Source: Acrocarpospora phusangensis
GTDB lineage: Bacteria; Actinomycetota; Actinomycetes; Streptosporangiales; Streptosporangiaceae
Direction of reading: 5' to 3'
Assembly: GCF_016862995.1 (NCBI RefSeq)
Contig: NZ_BOOA01000001.1
Span: 213,018 to 277,017 of the forward strand
DNA: 64,000 nucleotides
Shown here piece by piece: positions 36,126 through 45,829 of the stretch; position 1 is the stretch's first letter; the number at the start of each line of letters is the position of its first letter. A program made the translations under genes and the position numbers. Under the pieces are notes generated by a model. It had not been told where the DNA came from. It was given only the letters and a program-made list of their open reading frames with translations, and did not search any database.

Positions 36126-39100
36126 TCAGCGCCCCTCGGCGAGCACGGCCAGGACCACGGGGTCCGCGTGGCCGCGCACACCGGTGACGAGGGTGGCGAT
36201 CCTGAGCGGCCCGGACGCGAACACGACCCAGGGGTCGCGGCCGGCCCTGGCCAGGGTGAGCGGCGCGGCGGGGGTGAGCCCGGCCTTCTGCAGGCACTCG
36301 ATCGCGGACCAGACGCGGGTGGCGGCCGTGTCGGGGCCGTCCCCGGTCTCGGCGGCGACCAGTTCGGCCAGCGCGGCGTGCCCGCCGAGCAGCCCGGCCC
36401 AGGTCTCGGCCGTGCGTTCGGCGACGGGTTCCAGGTCGCAGCCGAGCTGTCCCGCCGCGACGACGGCGAGCGTGAGCCCGGCGCCGTGCGCGGCCGACAC
36501 CGTGCCGCCGTCGATCTCCGGCCGCCCGTCGGGGCGGTACCTGACCTCGACGGGGTGGCCGGCCGCGCGACCGGCGGCCAGCGCCGTCGTCGCCCGCCGG
36601 TCGCCGGCGTGCTCGGGGCCCGGCTCCACCGCCACGGCGACGTCCGCGCCGATCAGGTCGTCCAGCATGCGCTCCACGTACGGCCCGAGCAGCGCGGGCG
36701 CCCACGGGCCGCGCCCGTCGCCCTTGCGCACGGCCCGCAGCCGGAGCCCGTCCCAGCGCTCGACCGGCCTGCCGGTCCCGTCGCGTACGACGATGTCGTA
36801 TATATACGTGTCGCCGTCGCGTTCCCGCTCCACCGCGCAGTACCGCATCGGCCCGGTGGCCGGGGTGGCGTGCACCCGTTCGACGCCCTGTGGCAGCAGG
36901 GTGGCGTGCGGGACGCAGACCTGGTTGCCGTGCATCAGCGCGTCGCGCATGCCCGGGTCGCCGAGCAGCAGGTCGCCGGAGAGGTAACCGGCGAACCAGT
37001 CGCCCGCCTGGACGGCCGCGACGTCCGCGTCCACGTGCCTGGCGGCGGCGCGGTGGTAGCCGGTCAGGCGCTGGAAGCGCTCGCCCTGGAACAGGATGCC
37101 GCCGTACAGGTCGGTGGCGGGGTCCAGGGGGACGGCGGGCAGGCCGCCGGCGACCTGGGCGGGCGGGCCGTCCTGCACCGGCTCGCCGGTGAAGCGCAGC
37201 CTGGCCCGGAAGTGGTCGGCCGCGAAACCGGTCTCGGAGCTGCGGATGGCCACCTCGGCCAGGTTCTCGCCGGTGACGGCGGCGGCCACCCGGATGGTGG
37301 TGGAGCCGGTCGGCGGGATCACGATCGGCCGCAGGAACTCGGCGTTCTCGATGACCGGCAGCGCGGTCCAGCCGGTGGCGGCGGTGGCCACCTGGGTCAT
37401 CGCCTCCATGCCGAACACCGCGGGGAACAGCAGGTTGCCGTCGAGCAGGTGGTCGGCCAGGTAGAGGTCGCTGCCGGCGGTGAGCTCGGTCTCGGTGACC
37501 AGCTCGACGCCGTGGTAGCGGATCAGCGGCCGGTCCACGAACCGCAGCAGCGGCAGCTCGGGCCGGTCGTAGCGGACCGTCTCGATGCCCTCGGTACGGC
37601 CGCTGATCACGGTCACCACCGGCGCGTCCGGGTCGCTCACCAGCCGCCGCATGATCTCGACGCCCTGGTCCGGGGTGACGGGGGTGATGCCGTCCCTGGT
37701 CAGCGACTCGACCACGGCCAGCCGTTCGCCCATGCCGACGCCCGACCAGACCGACCACTCCATGCAGAGCGTGCGGCAGTCCGGGTGCTCGGCCGCGAAC
37801 CTCTCGGTGAGGGCGCACAGCCATTCGTTGGCGGTGGAGTAGTGCCCCTCGCCGCGCAGGCCCGCCCTGCCGATGATGCTGCCGAAGGTGACCAGCAGCT
37901 TCAGCCGGTCGGGGTCCACGGCCGCGAGCACGGCGCGCAGGCCGTCGATCTTCGGGGCGAAGGTGCGGCGGAACGCGTCGGCGTCCAGCGAGGTCAGCCC
38001 GGCCGGCTCGTTGCGGCCGGCGCCGTGCAGGACCGCCGTGACCGGGCCGGTCTCGGCCAGCACGGGGTCCAGCGCGGCCTTGACCTGCGCCGGGTCGGTG
38101 ACGTCGGCCCGCACGTAGCGGACGTCGATCCCCAGGTCGCTCATCCGGCTCAGGTTCCCGGCCAGCTCCGCGTCCCCCTCCGGCGCGGACCTGCCCATGA
38201 TGACCAGCCCGGCGCCGCTGTCGGCGGCGACCGCGATGGCGCACTCGGCCGTGATGCCCTTGCCGCCGCCGGTGACCAGCAGCACGTCGCCCGCGGCGAG
38301 CGGGTGGCGTGACGTGGCCGCGGCGACGGGCAGGGCGCGGAGCGTGGGCACCCGGCGCACACCGCCGGTGTGGTGGACCTCGGCGTAGGAGTCGGTGGCC
38401 GCCACCTCGGCGAGCACCGTGTCCACGGGGTCCCCCGGGCCGTACGGGATGTGCACGATGGTGACCCGTAGGTGCGGGGCCTCCAGGGAGAGGGTCTTGG
38501 CCAGCCCGGCGGCGCCGTACGGGTCCGACTGGACCAGGACGAAGCGGGTGCCGGGCGCGGCGACGGCGGCGGCCTTCGCGCCGGTCAAGGCCGCCGCCAG
38601 GTCGTGCTCCTGGCAGCCTTCCGGGAGGCAGACCAGGATGCCGGCGCCGACGCCGGCGTGTTCCAGTCGCTCGCGCAGCGGTTCCGCGAACGGGTGGCCC
38701 TGCGGCGCGAACGCCCGCCAGGGCCCGTTGCCCCCGGGGACCCTGGGTGTAATCGGGGGCAACGGGGTCTCGTCGAGATCGAGGGCGAAGGGCCGCGCCC
38801 AGGCGGCCGAGCCCGCGATCTCCCGTGGTGTCTCCGCCCCGCCGGTCTCCGCCAGCGTGCCGAGCGCCTCGGCCAGCTCCTGCACGGTCGAGGTGGCGAA
38901 GTTCATCGGCGCGGAGGCCGGCGGCACCCCGAGCGCCTGGGCGGCCTGGTTGACGATCTGGCCGACGGTGATGGAGCTGAGGTGCAGGTCGTCGAGGAGG
39001 TGGCTGCCCGGGGAGACCATGTCCACGGGCAGCTCGGCCCGTTCGGCGGCCAGCCGGCGCAGCAGGTCCACGATCGACTCGCCCGCCCCGGCCTCGACCG

Positions 39101-41861
39101 TTCCGGCGGCGGGGGCGGCGGCCAGCACGGGGGCGGCCGCGATGTCCACGTCGGGGACGATCTCGCAGGGGCTGGTGAAGAACGAGAACTCCTGGCCGAT
39201 CTCCAGCGGCCGGACGAGCCGCCCGTGGAAGAGCGCCTCCGGCGTGACCGGCACGCCCGTCACGTACGCGGCGGCGACCACCCGCAGCAGCCCGGCCAGC
39301 GACTCGTCGTCGGTGTCCAGGGACACGGCGGGCACGCCGGTGACGCTGGTGGCCAGGCCGCTCAGCACCCGGCCGGGGCCGACCTCCACGAACAGGTCGA
39401 TGTCCTTGGCCGCCAGCTCGACGGCCTGCGCGAACTGCACGGGCTCGGTGATCTGGAGGCGCAGCAGGGACGGGATGTCGGTGTCGGCCGCCAGCGCGTC
39501 GCCGGTCACCGTGGACACGATCCGGGCGCCGATCTGCCCGAACGCGTCCCGGTCCAAGCGGTTCGCGAACGCGGCGGCGGCGGGCGCGACCAGCGGCGAG
39601 TGGAAGGCGTGCGAGACCCGCAGCCGGGTGAACGTGACGCCGGCCTCGGCGGCCCTGCGGCCGACCGCCTCGACCGCCTCCGCGGTCCCGGCGATGACCG
39701 TCTGGTCGGGGCCGTTGTATCCGGCGATGACCACGGGGTCGTCGCCGATCAGGTCCAGCGCGGCGTCGGGCGAGGCCCCCAGGCCGGCCATCGTGCCGGA
39801 GGAGCTGTGCTCGGTCATCGTCTGGCCGCGCACGGCGGCCACGCTGAGCAGCGTCTCCTCGTCCATCGCGCCGGCCCAGTGCAGGGCGGAGATCTCGCCC
39901 AGGCTGTGGCCGACGGCGACGGTCGCGTCCAGGCCGAGCGTGGTCAGGGCCCGCAGGCCCGCCATCGACCCGGTCACGATCCGCGGCTGGGCCACGGCGG
40001 TGGCGACGACGTCCGCGCCGACGGGCAGCGCCGCCTTGGCGTACACCTCGTCGACCTCGGCGAACCTGCGGCGCAGCGCGCCGCCGCTGACGCCGCGGCC
40101 GGAGCCCTGGCCGGGGAACAGGTAGCCGACCCGGCCGGTGCCGGTCACGTGGCCGAGGAAGCCCCGGCCGTCCAGCAGGCTGCTCTCCCCCGCGTCCAGC
40201 GCGTCCAGGACGCGCCGCAGCCGGGCCTCCGCGTCCTCGGGCGAGGACACGATCACACCCGCCCGGTACGGAAGTTCCCGCAGGTCCCGCTGGAGCACGG
40301 CGGCCAGGTCCCCGAGCTGCGCGTACGAGAGCCCGGGCACGAAGGCGGCCAGCTCGGCCAGCCGGTCCCGCAGCTCCGCCGGGGAACCGGCGTCCACCAG
40401 CAGCAGCTCGACGTCCTGGACCGACTCGGCGAGCGCCCGGGTACGCGGGTCGAAGGGCACCCGCTTGCGCGGCCCGGAGCGCTCCAGCACCAGGTGGGTG
40501 TTGATGCCGCCGAAGCCCATCGCGGTCACCCCGGCCCGGACCGGCTGGCCGCCGGGCCAGGCCTCCGCCTTGCGCAGCACGCGCAGCGCGGCCGGCTCCT
40601 CGGTCAGGACCGGGTGCGGGTCCACGCACCCGGTGGTCGGCGGCAGCACCTGCTGGTGCACCGCCATCGCCGCCTTGATCAGACCGGCCACCCCGGCCGC
40701 GCCCTTGGTGTGCCCGATCATGCCCTTGATGGAGCTGATCGCCGCGGCCGGGGCCTGCGGGTCGGCGGTCCTGCGGGCCAGCGACAGCGCGGTGAGCTCG
40801 GTCTTGTCGCCCACCTGGGTGCCGGTGCCGTGCCCCTCGAACATGGGCACGGTCTCGATGCCGAAGCCGGCCCGGTCGTACGCGCGGCGCAGCGCGAGCT
40901 GGTATCCGGCCACCTCGGGGCGGGTGATGCCGCCCTTGCCGTCGGAGGACACGCCCCAGCCGGCGATCCTCGCGTAGACGCGGCGGCCCGCCTCCTCGGC
41001 CTCGGCCGCCCGCATCAGCACGATGATCCCGCAGCCCTCGCCGGGCCAGAAGCCGTTGGAGCCCTTGTCGTAGAGGCGCATCTCGCCCCGCGCCAGGGCG
41101 CCGGTCTTGGCGAAGCCGATCACCTCGAACGGGTCGATGGACAGGTCCACGCCGCCGGCGATGGCCACGTCCACGTCGCCGTCCATCAGCGACTTGCAGG
41201 CCGTGGCCACCGAGAGCAGCGAGGAGGAGCAGGCGCCGTCGACGGTGTAGCCGCCGCCCTTCAGGTCGAAGTGGTTGCAGATCCGCCCGGCGATGGTGTT
41301 GGCCAGGCCACCGGCCAGGCTGTCTTCGTCGATGCCGGGGAACGGCGCCTTGTAGACGGTCTCGTAGTCGCGGAGGAACTCCGCCACCTTCTCGTCCGCC
41401 CAGCCGTGCTCCTTGAGCGTGGCCGCGGCGGTCCTGCGCACGTACGGCCAGCGCAGCCGCATCACGTTGGCCCGGGAGAACTCCCCGGTCAGGGTGTTGC
41501 CGACGATGACGCCGGTGCGCTCCCTGGGCAGGCCCTCGGCGCCGGGGAACCCCGCGTCGGCGAGGGCCTTGGCGGCGGTGTCGAGGGCCAGCCAGTGGGT
41601 GAGGTCGGTGGAGCGGTAGGTGCTTCCCGCGATCTTGTACGCCACCCGGTCGAACTCGTACCCCTCGATGACCGCAGCGTTGCGGGCGTAGAACCGGTCC
41701 GGGGCGGCCGGGTCGGCGTCCCAGTAGTCGGCCTGCCGCATGCGCTGGTCGGGGAGCCGCCGGAAGGCCCGGCGCCCGGCGAGGACGTTCTCCCACAGCT
41801 CGCGCGGGGAGGCCGCGTCCGGGTAACGGCAGGCCATCCCGACGATGGCGATTCCGCTCAT
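36126..41861 (-). CDS. Iterative type I enediyne polyketide synthase (PKSE)
   Basis: 1911 residues with the hallmark enediyne domain order. KS about 1-460 (Cys211 in VDGACSSSL, His344 in EGHGTGTQ, His384 in IGHTKG); AT about 560-880 (Ser653 in GHSLGE, upstream PGQGSGRG); ACP about 925-1000 (probable phosphopantetheine Ser962 in DLHLSS); KR about 1190-1400 (TGGGKGI at 1197, Ser1328, Tyr1341); DH about 1465-1700 (His1471 in LADHLLDG, Asp1640); C-terminal phosphopantetheinyl transferase about 1760-1911 (GCDLE at 1807, WSAIECLQKAG at 1851) which loads its own ACP. The set is complete, no domain is broken. It builds the linear polyene precursor of the core from malonyl-CoA. ATG overlaps the UnbU stop (ATGA). 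Confidence 0.97.
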   Translation of the reverse strand: MSGIAIVGMACRYPDAASPRELWENVLAGRRAFRRLPDQRMRQADYWDADPAAPDRFYARNAAVIEGYEFDRVAYKIAGSTYRSTDLTHWLALDTAAKALADAGFPGAEGLPRERTGVIVGNTLTGEFSRANVMRLRWPYVRRTAAATLKEHGWADEKVAEFLRDYETVYKAPFPGIDEDSLAGGLANTIAGRICNHFDLKGGGYTVDGACSSSLLSVATACKSLMDGDVDVAIAGGVDLSIDPFEVIGFAKTGALARGEMRLYDKGSNGFWPGEGCGIIVLMRAAEAEEAGRRVYARIAGWGVSSDGKGGITRPEVAGYQLALRRAYDRAGFGIETVPMFEGHGTGTQVGDKTELTALSLARRTADPQAPAAAISSIKGMIGHTKGAAGVAGLIKAAMAVHQQVLPPTTGCVDPHPVLTEEPAALRVLRKAEAWPGGQPVRAGVTAMGFGGINTHLVLERSGPRKRVPFDPRTRALAESVQDVELLLVDAGSPAELRDRLAELAAFVPGLSYAQLGDLAAVLQRDLRELPYRAGVIVSSPEDAEARLRRVLDALDAGESSLLDGRGFLGHVTGTGRVGYLFPGQGSGRGVSGGALRRRFAEVDEVYAKAALPVGADVVATAVAQPRIVTGSMAGLRALTTLGLDATVAVGHSLGEISALHWAGAMDEETLLSVAAVRGQTMTEHSSSGTMAGLGASPDAALDLIGDDPVVIAGYNGPDQTVIAGTAEAVEAVGRRAAEAGVTFTRLRVSHAFHSPLVAPAAAAFANRLDRDAFGQIGARIVSTVTGDALAADTDIPSLLRLQITEPVQFAQAVELAAKDIDLFVEVGPGRVLSGLATSVTGVPAVSLDTDDESLAGLLRVVAAAYVTGVPVTPEALFHGRLVRPLEIGQEFSFFTSPCEIVPDVDIAAAPVLAAAPAAGTVEAGAGESIVDLLRRLAAERAELPVDMVSPGSHLLDDLHLSSITVGQIVNQAAQALGVPPASAPMNFATSTVQELAEALGTLAETGGAETPREIAGSAAWARPFALDLDETPLPPITPRVPGGNGPWRAFAPQGHPFAEPLRERLEHAGVGAGILVCLPEGCQEHDLAAALTGAKAAAVAAPGTRFVLVQSDPYGAAGLAKTLSLEAPHLRVTIVHIPYGPGDPVDTVLAEVAATDSYAEVHHTGGVRRVPTLRALPVAAATSRHPLAAGDVLLVTGGGKGITAECAIAVAADSGAGLVIMGRSAPEGDAELAGNLSRMSDLGIDVRYVRADVTDPAQVKAALDPVLAETGPVTAVLHGAGRNEPAGLTSLDADAFRRTFAPKIDGLRAVLAAVDPDRLKLLVTFGSIIGRAGLRGEGHYSTANEWLCALTERFAAEHPDCRTLCMEWSVWSGVGMGERLAVVESLTRDGITPVTPDQGVEIMRRLVSDPDAPVVTVISGRTEGIETVRYDRPELPLLRFVDRPLIRYHGVELVTETELTAGSDLYLADHLLDGNLLFPAVFGMEAMTQVATAATGWTALPVIENAEFLRPIVIPPTGSTTIRVAAAVTGENLAEVAIRSSETGFAADHFRARLRFTGEPVQDGPPAQVAGGLPAVPLDPATDLYGGILFQGERFQRLTGYHRAAARHVDADVAAVQAGDWFAGYLSGDLLLGDPGMRDALMHGNQVCVPHATLLPQGVERVHATPATGPMRYCAVERERDGDTYIYDIVVRDGTGRPVERWDGLRLRAVRKGDGRGPWAPALLGPYVERMLDDLIGADVAVAVEPGPEHAGDRRATTALAAGRAAGHPVEVRYRPDGRPEIDGGTVSAAHGAGLTLAVVAAGQLGCDLEPVAERTAETWAGLLGGHAALAELVAAETGDGPDTAATRVWSAIECLQKAGLTPAAPLTLARAGRDPWVVFASGPLRIATLVTGVRGHADPVVLAVLAEGR

Positions 41862-42874
41862 ACGGTCGCGACCTCCTTACCGGGCTGGGACAGCGCGACC
41901 TTGGCCGCCTCCAGCGCCGCCTGCTCCTGCTGGGCCTTGTTCCGCTCGACGTAGTACAGGGACCAGTGGAAGCCGCCGCGGATCAGGCAGACGATGGCGG
42001 TGGCGAAGAAGATGCCGTACGGGATGCTGAAGCCGGTCAGCACGCCGTAGGTGAGCGCCACGCCGCCGCCGAAGGCCACCTGGGCCGCCGGTTTGGACGG
42101 GCTGGTGCCCGGGTCAGTGATCATGTAGTTGGTGAACAGCACGAACGCGACGCCGGTCATGGTCGCCCAGCCGCCGAGAATGTTGGTGTCCAGGATCACG
42201 CCGCGGACGATGGACTGCAGGAAGAAGCCGCCCACCCAGGCCATGATCAGCCACATCCGCCCGGTCAGCTTGGCGTTGATCATGGTGCCGGCCATGATGA
42301 TGCCCAGCGGGAGCAGCCAGTCCAGCGGCCCGTCGATGTGCTCGGTGAAGTGGTACGGCGGCGCGATGCTGGCCCAGGGGAACAGCACCAGGATGACCGC
42401 GATGCCGAAGTTGGAGGGGTTCATGAAGTGGCGCAGCCGCCCGCGCACGGGCGCCCGCAGGATCCACTTGGCCCCGACCGCGACGGCCACGCCGAAGATC
42501 ATGACCCAGACCCGGTCATTGACGTAGATCAGCATGTTCATGGCCAGGCTGGTGATGTGCGCCGGGAGGAGGAACTCCACCATCCCCTTGACCCCGCCGC
42601 CCCGGAAGCGCGGCGCGCGGCCCTCCGCCCGGGCCCCGATGATCTCCAGCACGATCTCCACCGTGTAGCCGGTGGCCAGCGCGAGGAACGGCCACAGGTA
42701 CGGCTGCTCGAAGCCCAGCCAGGTGTAGCCGAGAATGTTGAAGATCGTGATGGATATGGCGAACCGGCGCAGGGCCGTGATCACCTTGACGTCATGCCGT
42801 GGCGGCTCGGCGGGATGAGCGCCGTTGGGCGACCCGTTCTGGGCCGCGATGGTGTCCGATGCCATGGGTGTCAC
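41858..42874 (-). CDS. UnbU-type membrane protein (E5-like, RnfD fold)
   Basis: 338 residues with about eight to ten membrane helices (LRRFAISITIFNILGYTWLGF, LPLGIIMAGTMINAKL, MTGVAFVLFTNYMITDPGT among others). The TNYMITDPGTSPS segment and overall layout match RnfD/NqrB-like electron-transport membrane proteins, known in every enediyne cluster as UnbU. Its reaction is unknown; a redox or metal role in core formation is proposed. The GTG start at 42874 overlaps the UnbV stop; ATG 42865 is an alternative. Confidence 0.93.
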   Translation of the reverse strand: MTPMASDTIAAQNGSPNGAHPAEPPRHDVKVITALRRFAISITIFNILGYTWLGFEQPYLWPFLALATGYTVEIVLEIIGARAEGRAPRFRGGGVKGMVEFLLPAHITSLAMNMLIYVNDRVWVMIFGVAVAVGAKWILRAPVRGRLRHFMNPSNFGIAVILVLFPWASIAPPYHFTEHIDGPLDWLLPLGIIMAGTMINAKLTGRMWLIMAWVGGFFLQSIVRGVILDTNILGGWATMTGVAFVLFTNYMITDPGTSPSKPAAQVAFGGGVALTYGVLTGFSIPYGIFFATAIVCLIRGGFHWSLYYVERNKAQQEQAALEAAKVALSQPGKEVATV

Positions 42875-44814
42875 CTCTCCGTCGCCTGAGCGCCCAGCTG
42901 GATGTTGTGCCAGCCCGGGGTCAGCTGAAGGTTCTGTTCACGGATCTGACCGGTACGGTCCCGCCAGCACAGGTTCACCTGCACCGGCCCGGTCGCCTTG
43001 TCGCCGAGGCCGAAGTGCACCTCGCTGCTGCGCTTGCCCGAGTGGCCGCTGCCGCCGTCCACCCGGCCGATCTGCTTGCTGCCGTCCGGCATGGTCACGG
43101 TGACCTGGGCGCCGACCACCGGCGAGCCGGGCATGACGTCCCCGCTCGACTCGTGGGTGAGGCGCAGGCCGAGGAAGCCGCCCTTGGTGGTGCTGGCGTT
43201 CTGGTAGAAGACCGGCTCGTCCCACTGCCGGGCGATGGCCATGTCGAGCTTGCCGTCGCCGTCCGCGTCACCGGTGGCGATGCCGCGGGTGGGCACCGGG
43301 ATGGACATGCCCAGCTCGCCGGCCACGTTGCTCCAGTAGCCGTCGGGCCCCTTGGCGTAGAACATGAGCGTCTGGCTGCCGGCCACGTCGTCGCCCGCCC
43401 GCACGTTCGGCCACCACGCCGGGTACTGGAGCACCTGGTCGTTGGCGGTGGCCAGCTCCTGCAGCAGCGGCCAGCGGTTGACATCGCCCTTGACGAAGCC
43501 GGTGCTCTGCGCGACCTCGGGCGAGCCGCTGTTGTCGAAGTCGGCGATCTTCAGGTCCCAGCCCCAGCCGGACCAGGCCAGGCCGAGGGGGGCGGACAGG
43601 TCCTCCCAGGGCGCGTGCCCGGAGGTCATGTCGGCCCGGACCTGGCTCTTGTCCTTCGCGGTGCTCATGAACGCGAAGTTGCTCTCCTGGATGCCGAAGG
43701 TCGTGGTGATGTTGCTGACGAACATGTCGTACAGGCCGTCGCCGTTGAGGTCGCCGAAGTCGACGCCCATGCCCTTGAAGGAGTCCAGGCCGACCACCTT
43801 GGACTTGGGGATCAGCGGGGTCCTGGTGCCCTCGGTGACGGTGAACTTGATGTTCCCGGGGGTGGACGCGTTGTGCATCATCCGGTCCGGGCCGAAGTCG
43901 TGGCCGAGGTACATCTCGGGCAGCATGTCGCCGTCCACGTCGGTGGCGCCCGCGGCCAGCACCCAGCCCTTGGAGACGTTGCGCGGCAGCGCGTTCTCGA
44001 CCAGCTGGAAGGCGACCGAGCCGGTGCCTGAGCCGGTCCAGCGCAGGAAGTAGTCCTCGCCGCCGTTGAGGCCGTGCGACATCGAGTGGTTCATGGCGAC
44101 GCCGCCGTCGATCTTGTCGTCCAGGACCGGGCTCTCCGGGAAGTAGTTGCCCACGTAGACGTCGTCGTGGCCGTCGCCGTCGAAGTCGTCGACGACCACG
44201 GCGTTGGTGTTCCACTGCGGTCCGGTGTAGCCCGGGGTGCTGCTCCGCGGCGGCACCGCCTCGATGGGCTGGTACGCGGCCATGCTCAGCGCCGTGGCGC
44301 CCTCCTTGGCCAGGTAGATGATCGGCGTGCGCCCCCACAGGTAGACCAGCAGGTCCATCCGGCCGTCCTCGTTCAGGTCGGCGGGCACGCAGCCCATCGG
44401 GGCCATCACGTCGTTCATCGGCAGGCCGGCCGGCGTCAGCGCGAACGGCTGGTACCGGGTGGAGCCGGTGCCCGGCGCGGGCGTGACCACGACCTGGTCG
44501 ATGCGCGGGTCGGTGACGCACAGGTCGTTGGCCAGGCCGTCACCGTCCAGGTCGTTCATGGAGATGCCGGCGCCGACCGAGGAGATCCAGGCGTCGATGT
44601 GCTGGTAGTCCTGGTTGACCCGGCGGATGGTCTGCTGCTTGAACCCGCTCGGCATGGCGATGTTCATCGGCTTGAACGCGTACGTGCTCGCGATCTGTGC
44701 CCGTTCGGCGGGCGACGCCGTGGGCAGTTGGACGATCACGTACGCCACGATGAGCGCGGCCAACGCCAGGATTCCCGGCAGTTGCCTGCGGACGAAGCCA
44801 GCTGTGCGTGCCAC
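42871..44814 (-). CDS. UnbV-type FG-GAP/ASPIC protein (E4-like)
   Basis: 647 residues. A single membrane anchor or signal (ILALAALIVAYVIVQL, residues 15-30) is followed by a beta-propeller built of FG-GAP repeats with calcium-type loops (DLDGDGLAND, DLNEDGRMDLLVY, DFDGDGHDDVYVGN, DVDGDMLPEMYLG, DLNGDGLYDMFVS, DADGDGKLDMAIA) and an ASPIC/UnbV domain at the C-terminus (VTVTMPDGSKQIGRVDGGSGHSGKRSSEVHFGLG). This is the conserved UnbV of enediyne cassettes, likely outside or at the outer face of the membrane; its role is unknown. GTG 44814 follows GGGAGG and lies three bases after the upstream stop. Confidence 0.93.
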   Translation of the reverse strand: MARTAGFVRRQLPGILALAALIVAYVIVQLPTASPAERAQIASTYAFKPMNIAMPSGFKQQTIRRVNQDYQHIDAWISSVGAGISMNDLDGDGLANDLCVTDPRIDQVVVTPAPGTGSTRYQPFALTPAGLPMNDVMAPMGCVPADLNEDGRMDLLVYLWGRTPIIYLAKEGATALSMAAYQPIEAVPPRSSTPGYTGPQWNTNAVVVDDFDGDGHDDVYVGNYFPESPVLDDKIDGGVAMNHSMSHGLNGGEDYFLRWTGSGTGSVAFQLVENALPRNVSKGWVLAAGATDVDGDMLPEMYLGHDFGPDRMMHNASTPGNIKFTVTEGTRTPLIPKSKVVGLDSFKGMGVDFGDLNGDGLYDMFVSNITTTFGIQESNFAFMSTAKDKSQVRADMTSGHAPWEDLSAPLGLAWSGWGWDLKIADFDNSGSPEVAQSTGFVKGDVNRWPLLQELATANDQVLQYPAWWPNVRAGDDVAGSQTLMFYAKGPDGYWSNVAGELGMSIPVPTRGIATGDADGDGKLDMAIARQWDEPVFYQNASTTKGGFLGLRLTHESSGDVMPGSPVVGAQVTVTMPDGSKQIGRVDGGSGHSGKRSSEVHFGLGDKATGPVQVNLCWRDRTGQIREQNLQLTPGWHNIQLGAQATER

Positions 44815-44817
44815 TGA

Positions 44818-45792
44818 CTAACACCTCCCAAGAGATACGAATTCTTCGGCGATGCGCTGCCGCCACACCTCGTAGCCGGGCGGATCGCCGTCCAGCGGCC
44901 CGTCCGGCAGGGCCTCCGCGCAGATCAGCGACGCCTTCTCGGGCGTCACCCCGCAGAAGACGCGGGTGGCCAGCTCGGTGTGCGGGCCGAGCAGCCCGGC
45001 CTGGACGCGGGCGGTGGCGCCGAACGCGCTGCCCTGAGCCAGCAGCGGGCGGTGTTCTCCGGCCCGATCCCAGAGGCCGCGCAGTTCGGCCTCGGAGGCG
45101 CCGCCCGCGTAGGTGGCGGCCAGTCCGGTGCCGGCGTACAGGTCGGCGCGGCGGTGCTCCGGGAACTTCTCGATCATCGAGGCGACCAGGGCCGCGTCGG
45201 TGCCGCCGACGAACCACATGGCCCGGCCGACGCCCTGGTCGATGGCCCGGTTCGGGTAGTCGCCGTGGTCGCCGCGCGGCCAGGGGAAGTTCGGCTCCTG
45301 GAACTGGCCGTGCACGTATTTGGCGGTCTGGAAGTAGGCCTGATGGAAGCCGAAGCCGTCCAGGGCCAGCCAGCGCAGCAGCGGATCGGGGGCCTCGACG
45401 CGGGACCACACCGCGCGGGGCAGCCGGGCCATCGCCCAGCCCACCCCGACGTAGACCATGTAAATGTGGTCTTTTCCGCGTCCTTCGAGGAATCCCCGGA
45501 GCCTGCCGCGGCCGCCGAATGGCAGGGCGTCGACGATGGTGAATGCCATCCCGGCGCCCTCGTACGCGAATCCGCGGAATCGTCTGGGAATTCCTTCCAG
45601 TAATTCTTCCGCGTCGGCGGGCGTGCGCGCCTCGGCGGCGTACGCGAATCCGGTGAGAAATGATCGCCCGACCGTTTCCAGCAATTCTTTTGCGGCCGGG
45701 CTCTTTTCGTGGAATCCCCTTACGTCGAGCCTCGTGGCCGACATGTCGGGGGTGAGAATTTTGCGCCTGAGCGCGCGCACCATATTAGCCAC
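44818..45792 (-). CDS. UnbL-type DUF1702 protein, copy 2
   Basis: 324 residues of the DUF1702 (UnbL) family found with enediyne PKSs: RFRGFAYEGAGMAFTIVDALP, HIYMVYVGVGWAMARLPR, LDGFGFHQAYFQT and the AIDQGVGRAMWFVGG segment. It is an intracellular-looking protein with no helix anchor. The reaction is unknown; family members are required with UnbV/UnbU for core formation. Paralogous to the preceding gene. Start GTG 45792 (ATG 45783 is also possible); only 37 bp separate it from copy 1, and it is three bases from UnbV. Confidence 0.9.
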   Translation of the reverse strand: MANMVRALRRKILTPDMSATRLDVRGFHEKSPAAKELLETVGRSFLTGFAYAAEARTPADAEELLEGIPRRFRGFAYEGAGMAFTIVDALPFGGRGRLRGFLEGRGKDHIYMVYVGVGWAMARLPRAVWSRVEAPDPLLRWLALDGFGFHQAYFQTAKYVHGQFQEPNFPWPRGDHGDYPNRAIDQGVGRAMWFVGGTDAALVASMIEKFPEHRRADLYAGTGLAATYAGGASEAELRGLWDRAGEHRPLLAQGSAFGATARVQAGLLGPHTELATRVFCGVTPEKASLICAEALPDGPLDGDPPGYEVWRQRIAEEFVSLGRC

Positions 45793-45829
45793 ATATCAAA
45801 TATCCATTGACTTCGGAGGTGCGTCTACT

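Noticed and set aside
35686..41796. A 2036-codon open frame on the minus strand covering most of the PKS and all of the E10 gene
   Set aside because: Only its last 145 codons look like protein, the E10 thioesterase. The rest is Arg/Gly/Ala-rich shadow of the PKS in another frame, a usual effect of high GC.
38472..41954. A 1160-codon plus-strand frame opposite the PKS
   Set aside because: Low-complexity composition typical of antisense frames in high-GC genes, no recognisable domain, and it fully overlaps an unambiguous PKS.
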